DNA of 64,000 nt. Origin: Saprospiraceae bacterium (GTDB taxonomy: Bacteria > Bacteroidota > Bacteroidia > Chitinophagales > Saprospiraceae). The stretch lies in the NCBI GenBank assembly GCA_019638385.1, contig JAHBTW010000009.1, positions 1 through 64,000 of the forward strand. Reading direction: 5' to 3'. The position numbers and the translations under genes were made by a program. A model generated the notes under the pieces. It was not told where the DNA came from. It saw only the letters and a list, made by a program, of their open reading frames with translations, and did not search any database. Below are positions 25,337 to 36,721 of this stretch, piece by piece. How positions within the stretch are numbered: the stretch's first letter is position 1; each line of letters starts with the position of its first letter.

Positions 25337-26572
25337 ATGAGTTTACTTGAGAACATTCGCTTAGCCTTACGCGCGGTTCGCTCCAACATGCTGCGCTCCG
25401 TACTTACCCTGCTGATCATTGCTTTCGGCATCATGGCCTTAGTGGGTATTCTCACGGCCATTGACAGCGCCATCTATTCGCTCAACAACAACCTCTCTTA
25501 CCTCGGCGCCAACACATTTGAGATAGAACCGGGCGAACAAGCGCGCGGCAATCGCGGCGGGCGGCAGGAAAAGCGCGACGAGCCGGTTTCTTACCGGCAG
25601 GCCATGGATTTCAAAGAGCGCTTTGATTTTCCGGCCCAAAGTTCGGTGTCTATGTGGTGTACCAGTTCTGCGGCCATCCGGTTTGAAAAAGAAAAAACCA
25701 ACCCCAATGTGCTCGTTTTCGGCATTGATGAAAACTATCTGGAAGGCAAGGGTTTCGAATTGGAAGTCGGGCGCAACTTCACGCCCCGCGAAGCGGTCGA
25801 AGGGGGGCAATCCGCCATCATCGGCGCCGATGTAGTGAAATCGCTCTTCAGGGGCCGCGCAGACAAAGCCTTAGGGCAGGTTATTTCTTCCGGCAATTTC
25901 AAACTCAAAGTAGTAGGCGTGCTCAAAAGCAAAGGCTCCAGCATGAACCAAAGCGAAGACCGCCGCATCCTCATTCCGCTGCAAATGGCCAAGCGCTACT
26001 ACGGCACCGGCCGCACCAACTACCGCATCCTCGTAGCCGTCAATGATCCTAACCAAATAGACAATGCCGTAGCATGGGCAACCGCCCTGTTTCGGAATAT
26101 TCGCCGCCTGAAAGCTTATCAGGACAACGACTTTGAAATATCCAAAAGCGACAGCCTCATCGGCATTATCAAAGACAATACGCGCTACTTTCGCTATGCG
26201 GCGGCCGGTATCGGCATCATTACGCTGCTCGGCGCGGCCATCGGTCTGATGAACATCATGCTGGTATCGGTAACGGAGCGCACCCGCGAAATCGGTGTAT
26301 GCAAAGCCATCGGCGCTACCCGGCAGGGTATCATGGTGCAATTTCTCACCGAAGCAGTGGTGATTTCCCTCATCGGCGGCTTGGTGGGGATTTTTCTCGG
26401 CGTTATGGTCGGCAACTTAGTCACCCTCCTCATGGGCGGCAATTTCCTCCTGCCTTGGGGGTGGATTTTTGCCGCCGTAGTAACCTGTACCATCGTGGGC
26501 TTGGTATCGGGATTGTATCCGGCGCTGAAAGCGGCTCGTTTAGATCCGATTGAGTCGTTGCGGTATGAGTAA
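25337..26572 (+). CDS. MacB-like ABC permease
   Basis: A 411-residue inner-membrane protein of the MacB/FtsX group. Helix 1 (about 20-45, [20 protein letters not shown]), a periplasmic MacB_PCD domain (about 50-250), then three C-terminal helices including [40 protein letters not shown] and [20 protein letters not shown]. It ends in the usual PxxALRxE-like [10 protein letters not shown]. No ATPase gene follows, so it either shares the ATPase at 23296 or uses one elsewhere. It starts 125 bases after the His-rich permease, with a possible own promoter (TACCTTCG, 25300). Convergent with the DUF3226 gene three bases away. Confidence 0.88.
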   Translation: MSLLENIRLALRAVRSNMLRSVLTLLIIAFGIMALVGILTAIDSAIYSLNNNLSYLGANTFEIEPGEQARGNRGGRQEKRDEPVSYRQAMDFKERFDFPAQSSVSMWCTSSAAIRFEKEKTNPNVLVFGIDENYLEGKGFELEVGRNFTPREAVEGGQSAIIGADVVKSLFRGRADKALGQVISSGNFKLKVVGVLKSKGSSMNQSEDRRILIPLQMAKRYYGTGRTNYRILVAVNDPNQIDNAVAWATALFRNIRRLKAYQDNDFEISKSDSLIGIIKDNTRYFRYAAAGIGIITLLGAAIGLMNIMLVSVTERTREIGVCKAIGATRQGIMVQFLTEAVVISLIGGLVGIFLGVMVGNLVTLLMGGNFLLPWGWIFAAVVTCTIVGLVSGLYPALKAARLDPIESLRYE

Positions 26573-26575
26573 GAT

Positions 26576-27238
26576 TTAGGCCGCCTCTAATTCAAACGCA
26601 TTCTGAAACCAATGGGCGAAAGCGTCGGCTGATGCGGCGCTCCGATCAAGAAAACCGGCATCAAAGGCAGCTCCGAAGGGCAAACCGGGCCTACGCTGCC
26701 ATGCGAGCCAAGAATGCAGGAGCGCTTTTTGTCGTTTGGCGTCAGAGAAACGATTCAGTTCGCGGCTGGTCATATCGTCTATTACACCTTCTGCATAAGT
26801 CAAAAGTGCATCGTCTGAAGGAATCAATTGAGCTACAAAGTGTTCCAGATAACCCTTGGATACATTATCCGGCATGATCCATATACTTATGGTGGGAATT
26901 GTTTCGGCCCGGATACAGATGCCCTCCGCCTGAAGTACAACCCCGCTGAGCAGGGATTCCGGTATCTTCCCGGCCAAACAAGAACGAATGGCCTGCCAAC
27001 GGGAAGCCGGACCTTGTTCATTCGCATCCACAATGAGTCCGATATTCGTCAATTCAGGATTATCTAAAGCCTCCCGAAGCACAAAAAGCACTTTGTCAAT
27101 ACCCCCTGCCTGTTTGATAAATTCGTCTTTAAACTTCAGCGGGTCAGAATACCTCACAGGAGGAGGGACCCCACGCAGTCGCATCAGATTGGCCAATACA
27201 ATGGCGTCATTGCCCTCTACGATTAATTGTTGGGCCAT
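26576..27238 (-). CDS. TOPRIM-like DUF3226 protein
   Basis: A 220-residue protein. It has the two acidic TOPRIM motifs: VEGND (residues 7-11, with Glu8) near the N-terminus and IVDANEQG (69-76, DxN in place of DxD). In between lies the helical spacer, and the C-terminal half is alpha-helical and ends in AAFDAGFLDRSA. This pattern fits the DUF3226 family. It follows the ATPase gene after six bases, so the two form a module. Similar ATPase + TOPRIM pairs (OLD-like, and PARIS AriA/AriB, whose TOPRIM is DUF4435) are anti-phage systems in which the TOPRIM protein is the nuclease effector; a defence role here is inference. Confidence 0.75.
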   Translation of the reverse strand: MAQQLIVEGNDAIVLANLMRLRGVPPPVRYSDPLKFKDEFIKQAGGIDKVLFVLREALDNPELTNIGLIVDANEQGPASRWQAIRSCLAGKIPESLLSGVVLQAEGICIRAETIPTISIWIMPDNVSKGYLEHFVAQLIPSDDALLTYAEGVIDDMTSRELNRFSDAKRQKALLHSWLAWQRRPGLPFGAAFDAGFLDRSAASADAFAHWFQNAFELEAA

Positions 27239-27244
27239 ACGAGT

Positions 27245-28192
27245 TTAGCGAATTTCAAGGTTCATTTCCAGCGCATTTTCCAAGCGCTCCATTTCGTAAG
27301 GAACGGCCTCAATTTCTCCTGATCGGCCAAATTGCAACCTCACAAAAAAGGCTTGCCCTTCATTTTCAACTTTGGAAGCTGTATAAAGAAACTTGCGAAT
27401 GGTATCTTCGCTGTGCGTTGTGACGAATACCTGAATGTCCCATTTCTGAGCGTACTCAAAGACCAGTTCCCATAATCTTTCTTGCACAGAGTGATGTAGC
27501 CCGGCCTCAAACTCATCTATGAGCAACATTTTGCCTTTCGCATTGACCAATGTCAGGGCCAATAGCAACATGCGCTGAACGCCGTCTCCCAGTACTTGAA
27601 TAGGTATAGGAACAGACGAGCCTTCTAAGCGCACTTTAGCGTTTCCTGTGGTGACATCTAACCTGATTATGCGAGGCTCCACCGTTTCTCGCATAATGCG
27701 GATCACATCGTCTTCTAAATCGGTGAGAGCTACTTTATCCCATAAGCCAGATAAAGGAGTATGAGAACCTGTAAATGGAACATATACAACTTGATCATTT
27801 GGGTAATCCGGTGAGTGGTTTGCATTTAGGTAAACAGGAGGAATCAAATTGCCGATAGAATAGGCCATTTGTATCCCATGAACTGTTCCTTGGCTTGTTG
27901 GAGTTTTTTTAATAATTAGTTCATTGATTTCAAGCTGATTCCCGCCCTTGGATACCTTCCCATTGAATAAGGCCTCAAATGAATTTTGATGGGAGGGCTT
28001 AAATTGCCCCCTCAAATGGAGAACATTATTTACCACCGTGCTATCAGCGTCCGACGCCCATATTCTCAACGCCTCCAATACCGTCGTCTTACCCGAATTA
28101 TTTTTACCGGCAATGAGATTGACCCGTTTCAGACCAGATATGGTCAGGTCCTCGAAAGCGCGAAAATTGCGGATGTGCAGTTCGGATAGCAT
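27245..28192 (-). CDS. OLD-like AAA ATPase of a two-gene module
   Basis: A 315-residue P-loop ATPase of the SMC/ABC-like AAA_15/AAA_21 type. It begins LSELHIRNFRAFEDL and has Walker A GKNNSGKTT (29-37), a Walker B-like MLLIDEFEAGLHH near residue 225, preceded by LGDGVQRMLLLAL at the signature position, and switch VFVTTHSEDTI. It has no nuclease of its own: the TOPRIM function is in the next gene, 6 bases downstream. A good promoter lies 51-83 bases upstream. The pair lies between an ABC permease and sdhB in an otherwise housekeeping region, fitting an acquired defence module. Confidence 0.82.
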   Translation of the reverse strand: MLSELHIRNFRAFEDLTISGLKRVNLIAGKNNSGKTTVLEALRIWASDADSTVVNNVLHLRGQFKPSHQNSFEALFNGKVSKGGNQLEINELIIKKTPTSQGTVHGIQMAYSIGNLIPPVYLNANHSPDYPNDQVVYVPFTGSHTPLSGLWDKVALTDLEDDVIRIMRETVEPRIIRLDVTTGNAKVRLEGSSVPIPIQVLGDGVQRMLLLALTLVNAKGKMLLIDEFEAGLHHSVQERLWELVFEYAQKWDIQVFVTTHSEDTIRKFLYTASKVENEGQAFFVRLQFGRSGEIEAVPYEMERLENALEMNLEIR

Positions 28193-28242
28193 ACGAAGAT
28201 AGTTTTGGGCAGTGCCATTTAGCTTGCCTGGTGTTCTTCGTA

Positions 28243-28275
28243 CAAAGATAGACGTTTTTTCTTGCTACATACAAA
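28243..28275 (-). promoter_or_regulatory. Promoter of the ATPase-DUF3226 module
   Basis: Minus strand TTTG (28275-28272), 21 bases, TATCTTTG (28250-28243). The geometry is the same as at 22358-22389. It begins 15 bases past the sdhB stop, so the module has its own transcription. Confidence 0.7.
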
Positions 28276-28290
28276 CACTCCCGGCCGGTA

Positions 28291-29046
28291 CTACACCTCC
28301 GTCTCCGACCCTACGGCTGAAGACATATACTCCCGGTTGAGGCGGGCGATATTCTTTATGGAGATTTCTTTGGGGCACTCCGCTTCGCAGGCCGTCACGT
28401 TGGAGCAATTGCCGAAGCCTTCCAGGTCCATTTGTTTTACCATAGACTGCGCGCGGCGCTTCGCTTCCACTTTGCCTTGCGGCAGAAGATTGAGGTGAGA
28501 TACTTTGGCCGACACAAAGAGCATGGCCGAAGCGTTGGGGCAGGCCGCCACACAAGCGCCGCAACCGATGCAGGCCGCCGCGCTGAAAGAGGCTTCTGCT
28601 ACTTCTTTCGGCACCGGCAGGGAATTGGCGTCCTGCGGTTGACCGGTATTCACGGAAATGAACCCGCCGGACTGTATGATGCGGTCGAACGCAGAGCGGT
28701 CCACGACCAAATCGCACAATACCGGGAAGGCCCGTGCCCGGAACGGCTCCACCACGATGGTGTCTCCGTCATTGAACATGCGCATGTGCAACTGACAGGC
28801 AGTGGTACCCTGCAAGGGGCCGTGCGGCCGCCCGTTGATGACCATGCTGCACGTGCCGCAAATGCCCTCGCGGCAGTCGTGTTCGAAGGCGATGGGCGTT
28901 TCCTTTTTTTGAATGAGTTCTTCGTTGAGCACGTCGAACATCTCCAAAAAGGACATGTGCTCGGTCACGTTGTCGAGCTTATACGTTTCGAAGCGGCCTT
29001 TATCTTTTGCGTCTTTTTGTCTCCAGACTTTGAGTGTGATCTTCAT
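28291..29046 (-). CDS. sdhB: Succinate dehydrogenase/fumarate reductase iron-sulfur subunit
   Basis: A 251-residue subunit passing electrons from SdhA to the membrane subunit. The 2Fe-2S ligands are in CREGICGTC (Cys58, Cys63, Cys66) plus Cys84. The second half has [12 protein letters not shown] (Cys159, 162, 165, 169) and Cys214, Cys220 and Cys224 in [11 protein letters not shown], supplying the 4Fe-4S and 3Fe-4S clusters. It is the last gene of the sdhC-sdhA-sdhB operon, 19 bases after sdhA. The Cys pattern resembles the menaquinone-linked enzymes of Bacteroidota. Confidence 0.95.
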   Translation of the reverse strand: MKITLKVWRQKDAKDKGRFETYKLDNVTEHMSFLEMFDVLNEELIQKKETPIAFEHDCREGICGTCSMVINGRPHGPLQGTTACQLHMRMFNDGDTIVVEPFRARAFPVLCDLVVDRSAFDRIIQSGGFISVNTGQPQDANSLPVPKEVAEASFSAAACIGCGACVAACPNASAMLFVSAKVSHLNLLPQGKVEAKRRAQSMVKQMDLEGFGNCSNVTACEAECPKEISIKNIARLNREYMSSAVGSETEV

Positions 29047-29065
29047 GATCTTGCAGGTTTTGCGA

Positions 29066-31066
<2,001 letters not shown>

Positions 31067-31082
31067 GGTTATGCTGGATTTT

Positions 31083-31802
31083 TTATGCGTTCAAAGATTG
31101 GAGATACATCATCACCGGAATGAGCGCAAAGCCGAGCGGGATGACAATGGAATAAATCTTTCCGATGACCTGAATGGCCGGGGTGTATTTTTTGTGGTTC
31201 AGTCCCAGCGTTTGGAAAGCGCTTTGGAAACCGTGCCACAGGTGGAAGGCAACGACGAACATAGAGATCAGATACACGGCTACAAAAACCGGGTTGGCGT
31301 ACGTTTGCGCCACTACACTGTATAAATCAGCCACCGTTTTTCCATCATAAGTCACCGGCGCCAGCGTGCCGATTTTCATTTGCAACCAAAACTGATACAG
31401 GTGCAACACGAGGAAAACGAAGATGATCGTACCCAGCCAACCCATGCGGGCAGCGGCGCGGGCGTTGGTGTTCACGGCGCGGAGGTCTTTTACGGCATAG
31501 CCGATAGGGCCGCGCGCCTGCACATTTTGCCGCCACAACATCCATCCCTGAACGGCATGGATGAGGATAAAGGCATACAGCCCGTAAGAGACGACCTTGA
31601 TCGGCGTGAAGGTGGTCATAAATTCTGCATACAGATTGAACGCCATGCCCGGTTTGTCGGCCGGGTCGTCGGTCAGGAATGTCAACAATTGCAGGTTGCC
31701 GATGAGGTGTACCACTAAAAACAGGATCAGAAACAATCCTGTGAGGCTCATAATGAGCTTTTTCCCGATAGAGGAGGTCAGGAATTTGGATGCCCAACTC
31801 AT
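31083..31802 (-). CDS. sdhC: Succinate dehydrogenase cytochrome b subunit
   Basis: A 239-residue membrane subunit with five hydrophobic segments (about 15-40, 60-85, 105-130, 160-185 and 205-232), as in the single-anchor type B enzymes that bind two hemes and reduce menaquinone. Conserved His occur in [27 protein letters not shown] and [10 protein letters not shown], suitable for heme ligation. The N-terminus ([20 protein letters not shown]) is typical of this family. First gene of the operon, with a -7 element 72-79 bases upstream. Confidence 0.93.
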   Translation of the reverse strand: MSWASKFLTSSIGKKLIMSLTGLFLILFLVVHLIGNLQLLTFLTDDPADKPGMAFNLYAEFMTTFTPIKVVSYGLYAFILIHAVQGWMLWRQNVQARGPIGYAVKDLRAVNTNARAAARMGWLGTIIFVFLVLHLYQFWLQMKIGTLAPVTYDGKTVADLYSVVAQTYANPVFVAVYLISMFVVAFHLWHGFQSAFQTLGLNHKKYTPAIQVIGKIYSIVIPLGFALIPVMMYLQSLNA

Positions 31803-31873
31803 ATTTTGATTTGCTTTTATCGTTTTGTTTGCGGCTTACCACCGGAAAATAAAATGTTTGCGGCAGCGAAGCA

Positions 31874-31881
31874 CAAAACTA
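31874..31881 (-). promoter_or_regulatory. -7 element of the sdhCAB operon
   Basis: Minus strand TAGTTTTG, a perfect TAnnTTTG, 72 bases before the sdhC start. No obvious -33 partner. Confidence 0.55.
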
Positions 31882-31960
31882 TGTTATAAAGCGAATATGC
31901 CAAAAGGGTGTTTGGAACAGGGGGTAAGAAAGGTTTTATTTAGAATGCATCTAAAAAGAA

Positions 31961-31988
31961 AACCTGCAAGCGAGGCCGCCTGCAGGTT
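31961..31988 (-). terminator. Rho-independent terminator of the gene at 32026
   Basis: AACCTGCA (31961-31968) pairs with TGCAGGTT (31981-31988). Read on the minus strand the hairpin is followed by TTTTCTTTTT, an ideal U-tract. It lies 38 bases past the stop at 32026. Confidence 0.85.
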
Positions 31989-32025
31989 CTTTCCAAAATA
32001 AGCCTAATGTATGTGCTTTAGTTTC

Positions 32026-32646
32026 TTAATACAGTGCAATGGTTTGGTAATACGTTTTGTGCGGCGTGCTCATGCGCAGCGTGTAGCTGCCCCGGCGCAA
32101 ATCGTTGAGGTTGTACCGGCGCTCTACGCGCACGACACCTTGTAGCGTATCAACGAACAACTCCGTGCCGTCGGCTTCCAGAATCGCCACTTCCACCGTA
32201 GCCACCTGCGTGTTGAACCAGTTGATATCCAGATCGCGGTCCTTCAGGCGCGCCACCGGTGCAAAATACTCCCGGCGGAGTTCCTGGCGCAGTACGACAT
32301 CGGCAGCGGTGATGCGCAGCGGCTGCACGGTTTCCCGGAGTTCGGAAGCTACCACCAAGCGGTATTCGCCTTCCGGCAATTGGGAGAGGTCGAGCACTTT
32401 GGCAAAATTGCCGCCGGGCACAATCTTATCCTCCAAGAGGATTTCGCCGTTGGCTTGCTGCATGTTCAGCGTCACAGTGCCGCCGTAACCGGATAACTCC
32501 ACCGACACCTTCTTAAAGGCAGTGCTTACTTTCTCGATGCGGAGCGTAGCCGCTTCGGGTGCGAAATGTTCAATGCTGCCATATACCATAGAGGCAGAAA
32601 AAGCAGGCAGAAAAAATAATGTTCTCAAAATCGTCTTCATTTTCAA
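32026..32646 (-). CDS. Exported beta-sandwich protein, unknown
   Basis: A 206-residue protein with a signal peptide (residues 1-23, KTILRTLFFLPAFSASMVYG). The rest is beta-rich and repetitive, with segments such as VSVELSGYGGTVTLNMQQAN, GEYRLVVASELRETVQ and GSYTLRMSTPHKTYYQTIALY that look like strands of one or two Ig-like or T9SS-sorting-like sandwiches. The last 25 residues recall the end of a Por-secretion C-terminal domain but are not a confident match. It is monocistronic, with a promoter upstream and a strong terminator downstream. I cannot assign a function. Confidence 0.55.
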   Translation of the reverse strand: MKMKTILRTLFFLPAFSASMVYGSIEHFAPEAATLRIEKVSTAFKKVSVELSGYGGTVTLNMQQANGEILLEDKIVPGGNFAKVLDLSQLPEGEYRLVVASELRETVQPLRITAADVVLRQELRREYFAPVARLKDRDLDINWFNTQVATVEVAILEADGTELFVDTLQGVVRVERRYNLNDLRRGSYTLRMSTPHKTYYQTIALY

Positions 32647-32681
32647 TGTTTTAATTAAACAATTGGGTGATTTGCATGCTG

Positions 32682-32689
32682 CAAAGTTA
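32682..32689 (-). promoter_or_regulatory. -7 element of the exported beta protein
   Basis: Minus strand TAACTTTG, perfect TAnnTTTG, 36 bases before the ATG at 32646. Confidence 0.5.
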
Positions 32690-32796
32690 CCGGCATGGCA
32701 GCCCGCGGTGCTACCACTTGTTTAACCGGTATTAAGACAGAATTGACCAAAAGCACAATTTCCCGCCTCCCCTCAACCTTGCGCGCCCCATATTGT

Positions 32797-32804
32797 TAGT
32801 TTTG
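32797..32804 (+). promoter_or_regulatory. -7 element of nadB
   Basis: TAGTTTTG, a perfect TAnnTTTG, 31 bases before ATG 32835. Its position excludes the longer in-frame start upstream (32793). Confidence 0.55.
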
Positions 32805-32834
32805 CTCCGACATCATCAGGCGATATTCTATTGT

Positions 32835-34439
32835 ATGAATCAAACAGACGTACTCATCATCGGATCGGGCATCGGCGGGCTGAGTACCGCTATCCAAATA
32901 GCGGAAAAACGCCCCGACCTGAAAATCACGGTGCTCACCAAAACCGTTGAAAACGAAAGCAATACCCGCTATGCGCAAGGCGGGGTCGCCGCTGTGTGGA
33001 ACGAGGGCATTGACTCCTTCGAAAAGCACATTGATGACACCCTCGATGCCGGCGACGGCCTCTGCAACCTCGATGCCGTGCGCACGGTCGTCACCGAAGG
33101 GCCGCAACGCGTGCGCGAGATCATTGAGTGGGGCGCCCGTTTTGACAAAGACCACGCTGATGCCGGTTACGACCTCGGCCGGGAAGGCGGCCACTCCGAA
33201 AACCGCATCCTGCACTACAAAGACCTCACCGGCTGGGAAATACAACGCGCCCTGAGCGCCAAAACCGACGAGCTGCCCAACATCGAAGTGCTGGAGCATT
33301 ATTTTGCTATTGACATCATCACCCAACACCACCTCGGCTACGTCATCACCCGCCTCACACCCGGTATAGAATGCTACGGCGCCTATGCGCTGAATAAGCA
33401 CAGCAACGAAATTGAAACCTTCCTCGCCCGCATGACGGTGGTGACCACCGGCGGCGCCGGGCAGGTGTATCGCAATACCACCAACCCGGTCATTGCGAGC
33501 GGCGACGGCATCGCTATGGTGTATCGCGCCAAAGGATGGGTGGAAAACATGGAGTTCGTGCAGTTTCACCCTACCGCATTGTACAATCCCGCCGGCGACA
33601 ACCCGGTGTTCCTCGTGTCGGAAGCTGTACGCGGTTTCGGAGGCATTCTCAAAAGTCGCGACGGAGAGGAGTTTATGCACAAATACGACGCCCGTAAATC
33701 GCTGGCGCCCCGCGACATCGTGGCCCGCGCCATTGATAACGAAATCAAGCTGCGCGGCGAAGAGTGTATGTTTCTCGATTGCCGCCACTTGGACAAAGAC
33801 GCCTTCATCGCGCACTTTCCTACCATCTACGACAAGTGCCTCAGCATCGGCGTGGATCCTATGCATGACATGATCCCCGTGGTGCCGGCCTGCCACTACA
33901 TGTGCGGCGGCATTCGCACCGACGAGATGGGGCGCACCAACATCCGACGCCTGTATGCCGTAGGCGAGTGTACCTGCTCCGGCCTGCACGGCGCCAACCG
34001 ATTAGCCTCCAATTCGCTGCTCGAAGCCCTCGTGTTCGGATTTCGCACCGGCGCGGACATCAACGCGAAAATTGATGCCGTAACCTGGAAAACCGGCATC
34101 CCCGACTGGAACGCAAGCGGCACCACCGACCCTAAAGAAATGGTGCTCATCACCCAAAGCACCAAAGAACTGAAAGAAATCATGAGCAGCTATGTGGGCA
34201 TTGTGCGATCCAACGTGCGCCTCAAACGGGCCATGGACCGCCTGCACCTGCTCTTCAGCGAAACAGAGGAAATTTACCACACCACCACCCTGTCGCCGCA
34301 GTTGTGCGAACTCCGCAACCTCATCACCATCGCCTACCTCATCACCCGATCCGCCTCCATGCGCCGCGAAAGCCGCGGCCTGCATTACAATACAGACTTC
34401 CCGGAAAAGCAGGATTTTATACAGGCTTCGTTGTTGTGA
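32835..34439 (+). CDS. nadB: L-aspartate oxidase
   Basis: A 534-residue FAD enzyme making iminoaspartate from aspartate, first step of de novo NAD synthesis. Residues 1-30 (QTDVLIIGSGIGGLSTAIQI) form the FAD Rossmann motif. RYAQGGVAAVW, HSENRILHYKD, TGGAGQVYRNTTNP and CGGIRTDEMGRTNIRRLYAV follow, with GLHGANRLASNSLLEA closing the FAD domain. The C-terminal helical domain is complete (RESRGLHYNTDFP). Start at ATG 32835 because a -7 element lies 31 bases upstream; the longer frame would begin within the promoter. The quinolinate synthase gene is not in the window. galK follows 89 bases downstream. Confidence 0.95.
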   Translation: MNQTDVLIIGSGIGGLSTAIQIAEKRPDLKITVLTKTVENESNTRYAQGGVAAVWNEGIDSFEKHIDDTLDAGDGLCNLDAVRTVVTEGPQRVREIIEWGARFDKDHADAGYDLGREGGHSENRILHYKDLTGWEIQRALSAKTDELPNIEVLEHYFAIDIITQHHLGYVITRLTPGIECYGAYALNKHSNEIETFLARMTVVTTGGAGQVYRNTTNPVIASGDGIAMVYRAKGWVENMEFVQFHPTALYNPAGDNPVFLVSEAVRGFGGILKSRDGEEFMHKYDARKSLAPRDIVARAIDNEIKLRGEECMFLDCRHLDKDAFIAHFPTIYDKCLSIGVDPMHDMIPVVPACHYMCGGIRTDEMGRTNIRRLYAVGECTCSGLHGANRLASNSLLEALVFGFRTGADINAKIDAVTWKTGIPDWNASGTTDPKEMVLITQSTKELKEIMSSYVGIVRSNVRLKRAMDRLHLLFSETEEIYHTTTLSPQLCELRNLITIAYLITRSASMRRESRGLHYNTDFPEKQDFIQASLL

Positions 34440-34528
34440 TAGAAACCGTGACCAATTGCATCATACGAATTTAGACAGTATAAAGAGAACTGATGAGATG
34501 GTAACATACGATTTCAGCGACAACGAAC

Positions 34529-35659
34529 ATGGATATTTTAAACAAACAACAACCGGATGGAGTGATCGCGCAGGCGCCGGGGCGCATCAATCTCATCGGG
34601 GAACACACCGACTACAACGACGGCTTTGTGCTGCCTGCCGCCATTGACTCCAACATGACTGTACAGGCGCGCCGCAACGGTACCCCCTCCACGGTCAGGA
34701 TCACCGACAGCGCTCAGCAGCAGACTTTTTCATTTGACCTGCGCGACTTTTCGCCGCTGTCAAACGGCTGGCCAAACTACGTCATGGGCGTGGTGAGCGA
34801 GCTGCAACAGTTGGGCGGCGCTATCGGCGGCTTCGATGCGGCGTTTGAAAGCAATGTGCCCGTCGGCAGCGGTATGAGTTCCTCGGCAGCGCTGGAATGC
34901 AGTTTTGCTACAGCCTTGAATGAACTGTTTGGGCTGGGGCTTGACAAATGGCAACTCATCAAGGCTTCGCAGCACGCAGAGCACAACTTCGTCGGCACCA
35001 AGTGCGGTATCATGGACCAATTTGCCAGCATGATGGGCGAAAAAGACCACGCCATGTTGCTCGACTGCCGCAGCCTCGAATTCCAGTACTTCCCCCTCGA
35101 ATTGGACGACTACCAACTGCTGCTGCTCAACACCAACGTATCCCATTCGCTGGCCTCCTCGGAGTACAACACCCGCCGGGCAGAATGCGAGCAAGGCGTG
35201 GCGATTTTGCAAAAGGAACATCCCGGCATCAAGAATCTGCGGGATGTTAGTCTGGAGCAGGTAGTGGCCGGCATTGGGGAAATGCCGGAGCATATTTTCT
35301 GCCGTTGCCACCATGTAGTGTCCGAAAACCGGCGCGTACTGGATGCCACAAAAGCGCTGACGAGAGGCGATTTTAAAACCTTGGGCGAACTGATGTACCA
35401 GTCGCATTTCAGCTTGCAGAACGACTACAAAGTGAGCTGCCCGCAACTCGATTTTATGGTACAACAAACGCTCGATAAAGATTACATCGCCGGTAGCCGC
35501 ATGATGGGCGGCGGCTTTGGCGGCTGTACGATCAACCTGATTGAAAAGGCCAGGGTCACGGAGTTTGTGGAACAGATTTCAAAAATCTACCGCAGTCATT
35601 TCGGCATTGATCTCACGCCCATCGAAGTTGCCATCGGCGATGGCGCTTCAGTTGTTTAA
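34529..35659 (+). CDS. galK: Galactokinase
   Basis: A 376-residue GHMP kinase phosphorylating galactose at C1 (Leloir pathway). The N-terminal galactose-binding motif is GRINLIGEHTDYNDGFVLP (about 18-36). The ATP loop PVGSGMSSSAALEC lies near residue 110, GTKCGIMDQFASMMG carries the catalytic base Asp, and the third motif is GGGFGGCTINLI near 330. The usual length is about 380-390. It stands alone: no galT, galE or galM is nearby, which is unusual, as galactokinase normally travels with GalT. Confidence 0.95.
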   Translation: MDILNKQQPDGVIAQAPGRINLIGEHTDYNDGFVLPAAIDSNMTVQARRNGTPSTVRITDSAQQQTFSFDLRDFSPLSNGWPNYVMGVVSELQQLGGAIGGFDAAFESNVPVGSGMSSSAALECSFATALNELFGLGLDKWQLIKASQHAEHNFVGTKCGIMDQFASMMGEKDHAMLLDCRSLEFQYFPLELDDYQLLLLNTNVSHSLASSEYNTRRAECEQGVAILQKEHPGIKNLRDVSLEQVVAGIGEMPEHIFCRCHHVVSENRRVLDATKALTRGDFKTLGELMYQSHFSLQNDYKVSCPQLDFMVQQTLDKDYIAGSRMMGGGFGGCTINLIEKARVTEFVEQISKIYRSHFGIDLTPIEVAIGDGASVV

Positions 35660-35691
35660 TAATCAGTTCCCAAAACAATCATGAACAATCT

Positions 35692-36717
35692 ATGAGCCGG
35701 GCCATTTTTCTTCTCCACATCATTGCGTTGTTATTGGGCTGCAACCATCCGGCAGGGCGTCAACAAACGAATCAACACCCGGGAACCGCCGGCATGGTGC
35801 GAATCCCCTCCGGCAGCCTCCAAATGGGCGGCGATAATGAACAGGCAGCCCCCGACGAATTTCCAAAACACGAGGTGTCAATCAATGGATTCTGGATGGA
35901 CGAAACGGAAGTGACCAATCGTCAGTTCATGGAGTTTGTGGAGGCTACCGGTTATGTCACCATTGCAGAACGGCCCGTCATCTGGGAAGAAATGGCTGAA
36001 ACGCTGCCCGCCGGAACACCCAAGCCACCCGACAGCCTCCTGCTGCCCGGAGCCTTGGTATTCAAACCTACACAACAGCCGGTGGCACTGGAGGATGTAT
36101 CGCAGTGGTGGCATTGGACCATCGGCGCCAATTGGCGGCAGCCCGAAGGCCCCGGCAGCAGCATAGCCGACCGCATGGACCATCCGGTGGTGCAAGTGGC
36201 CTGGGACGACGCGCTGGCTTATTGCCAATGGGCCGGAAAACGACTGCCTACCGAGGCGGAGTGGGAATGGGCCGCCCGTGGCGGATTGGAAAATAGGGTG
36301 TACCCCTGGGGCAATGAAGATGTAAACGCGGGGCCGCCCAAAGCGAATTTCTGGCAGGGCTTGTTCCCCTGGCAAAACGACCTCAAAGACGGATTTTTTT
36401 ACACGGCGCCGGTAAAGTCATTCCCGCCCAACGGGTATGGCCTGTACGATATGGCCGGAAATGTATGGGAATGGTGCAGCGACTGGTATCACTACCATTT
36501 CTACGCCGACACACAGGCACGGGCCGCCAATACCAAAGGCCCGAAAAACAGTTTCGATCCGCAACAGCCATACGCCGCACAACGCACTACGCGCGGCGGC
36601 TCGTTTTTATGCAACGACGACTACTGTTCGGGCTATCGGAATGCCCGCAGGATGAAATCCAGTTCGGATACCGGCCTGAGCCATACGGGATTTCGCTGTG
36701 TGTGCGAGCTGAAATAA
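35692..36717 (+). CDS. SUMF1/FGE-domain lipoprotein
   Basis: A 341-residue protein with a lipoprotein signal (AIFLLHIIALLLGCNHP, Cys18). The rest is one formylglycine-generating-enzyme-like domain: VRIPSGSLQMGGDN, KHEVSINGFWMDETEVTNRQ, VVQVAWDDALAYCQWAGKRL, PTEAEWEWAARGG, YDMAGNVWEWCSDWYH and RTTRGGSFLCNDDYCSGYRN, ending HTGFRCVCELK. The segment SFLCNDDYC has the two Cys that in true FGE bind copper and activate O2, and both are present, so sulfatase activation or a related oxidation is possible. No sulfatase gene is nearby. It begins 32 bases after galK. Confidence 0.85.
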   Translation: MSRAIFLLHIIALLLGCNHPAGRQQTNQHPGTAGMVRIPSGSLQMGGDNEQAAPDEFPKHEVSINGFWMDETEVTNRQFMEFVEATGYVTIAERPVIWEEMAETLPAGTPKPPDSLLLPGALVFKPTQQPVALEDVSQWWHWTIGANWRQPEGPGSSIADRMDHPVVQVAWDDALAYCQWAGKRLPTEAEWEWAARGGLENRVYPWGNEDVNAGPPKANFWQGLFPWQNDLKDGFFYTAPVKSFPPNGYGLYDMAGNVWEWCSDWYHYHFYADTQARAANTKGPKNSFDPQQPYAAQRTTRGGSFLCNDDYCSGYRNARRMKSSSDTGLSHTGFRCVCELK

Positions 36718-36721
36718 ATGC

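Noticed and set aside
32796-33989. 397-codon minus-strand frame opposite nadB
   Set aside because: Antisense shadow of an oxidase with a good FAD motif and its own promoter.
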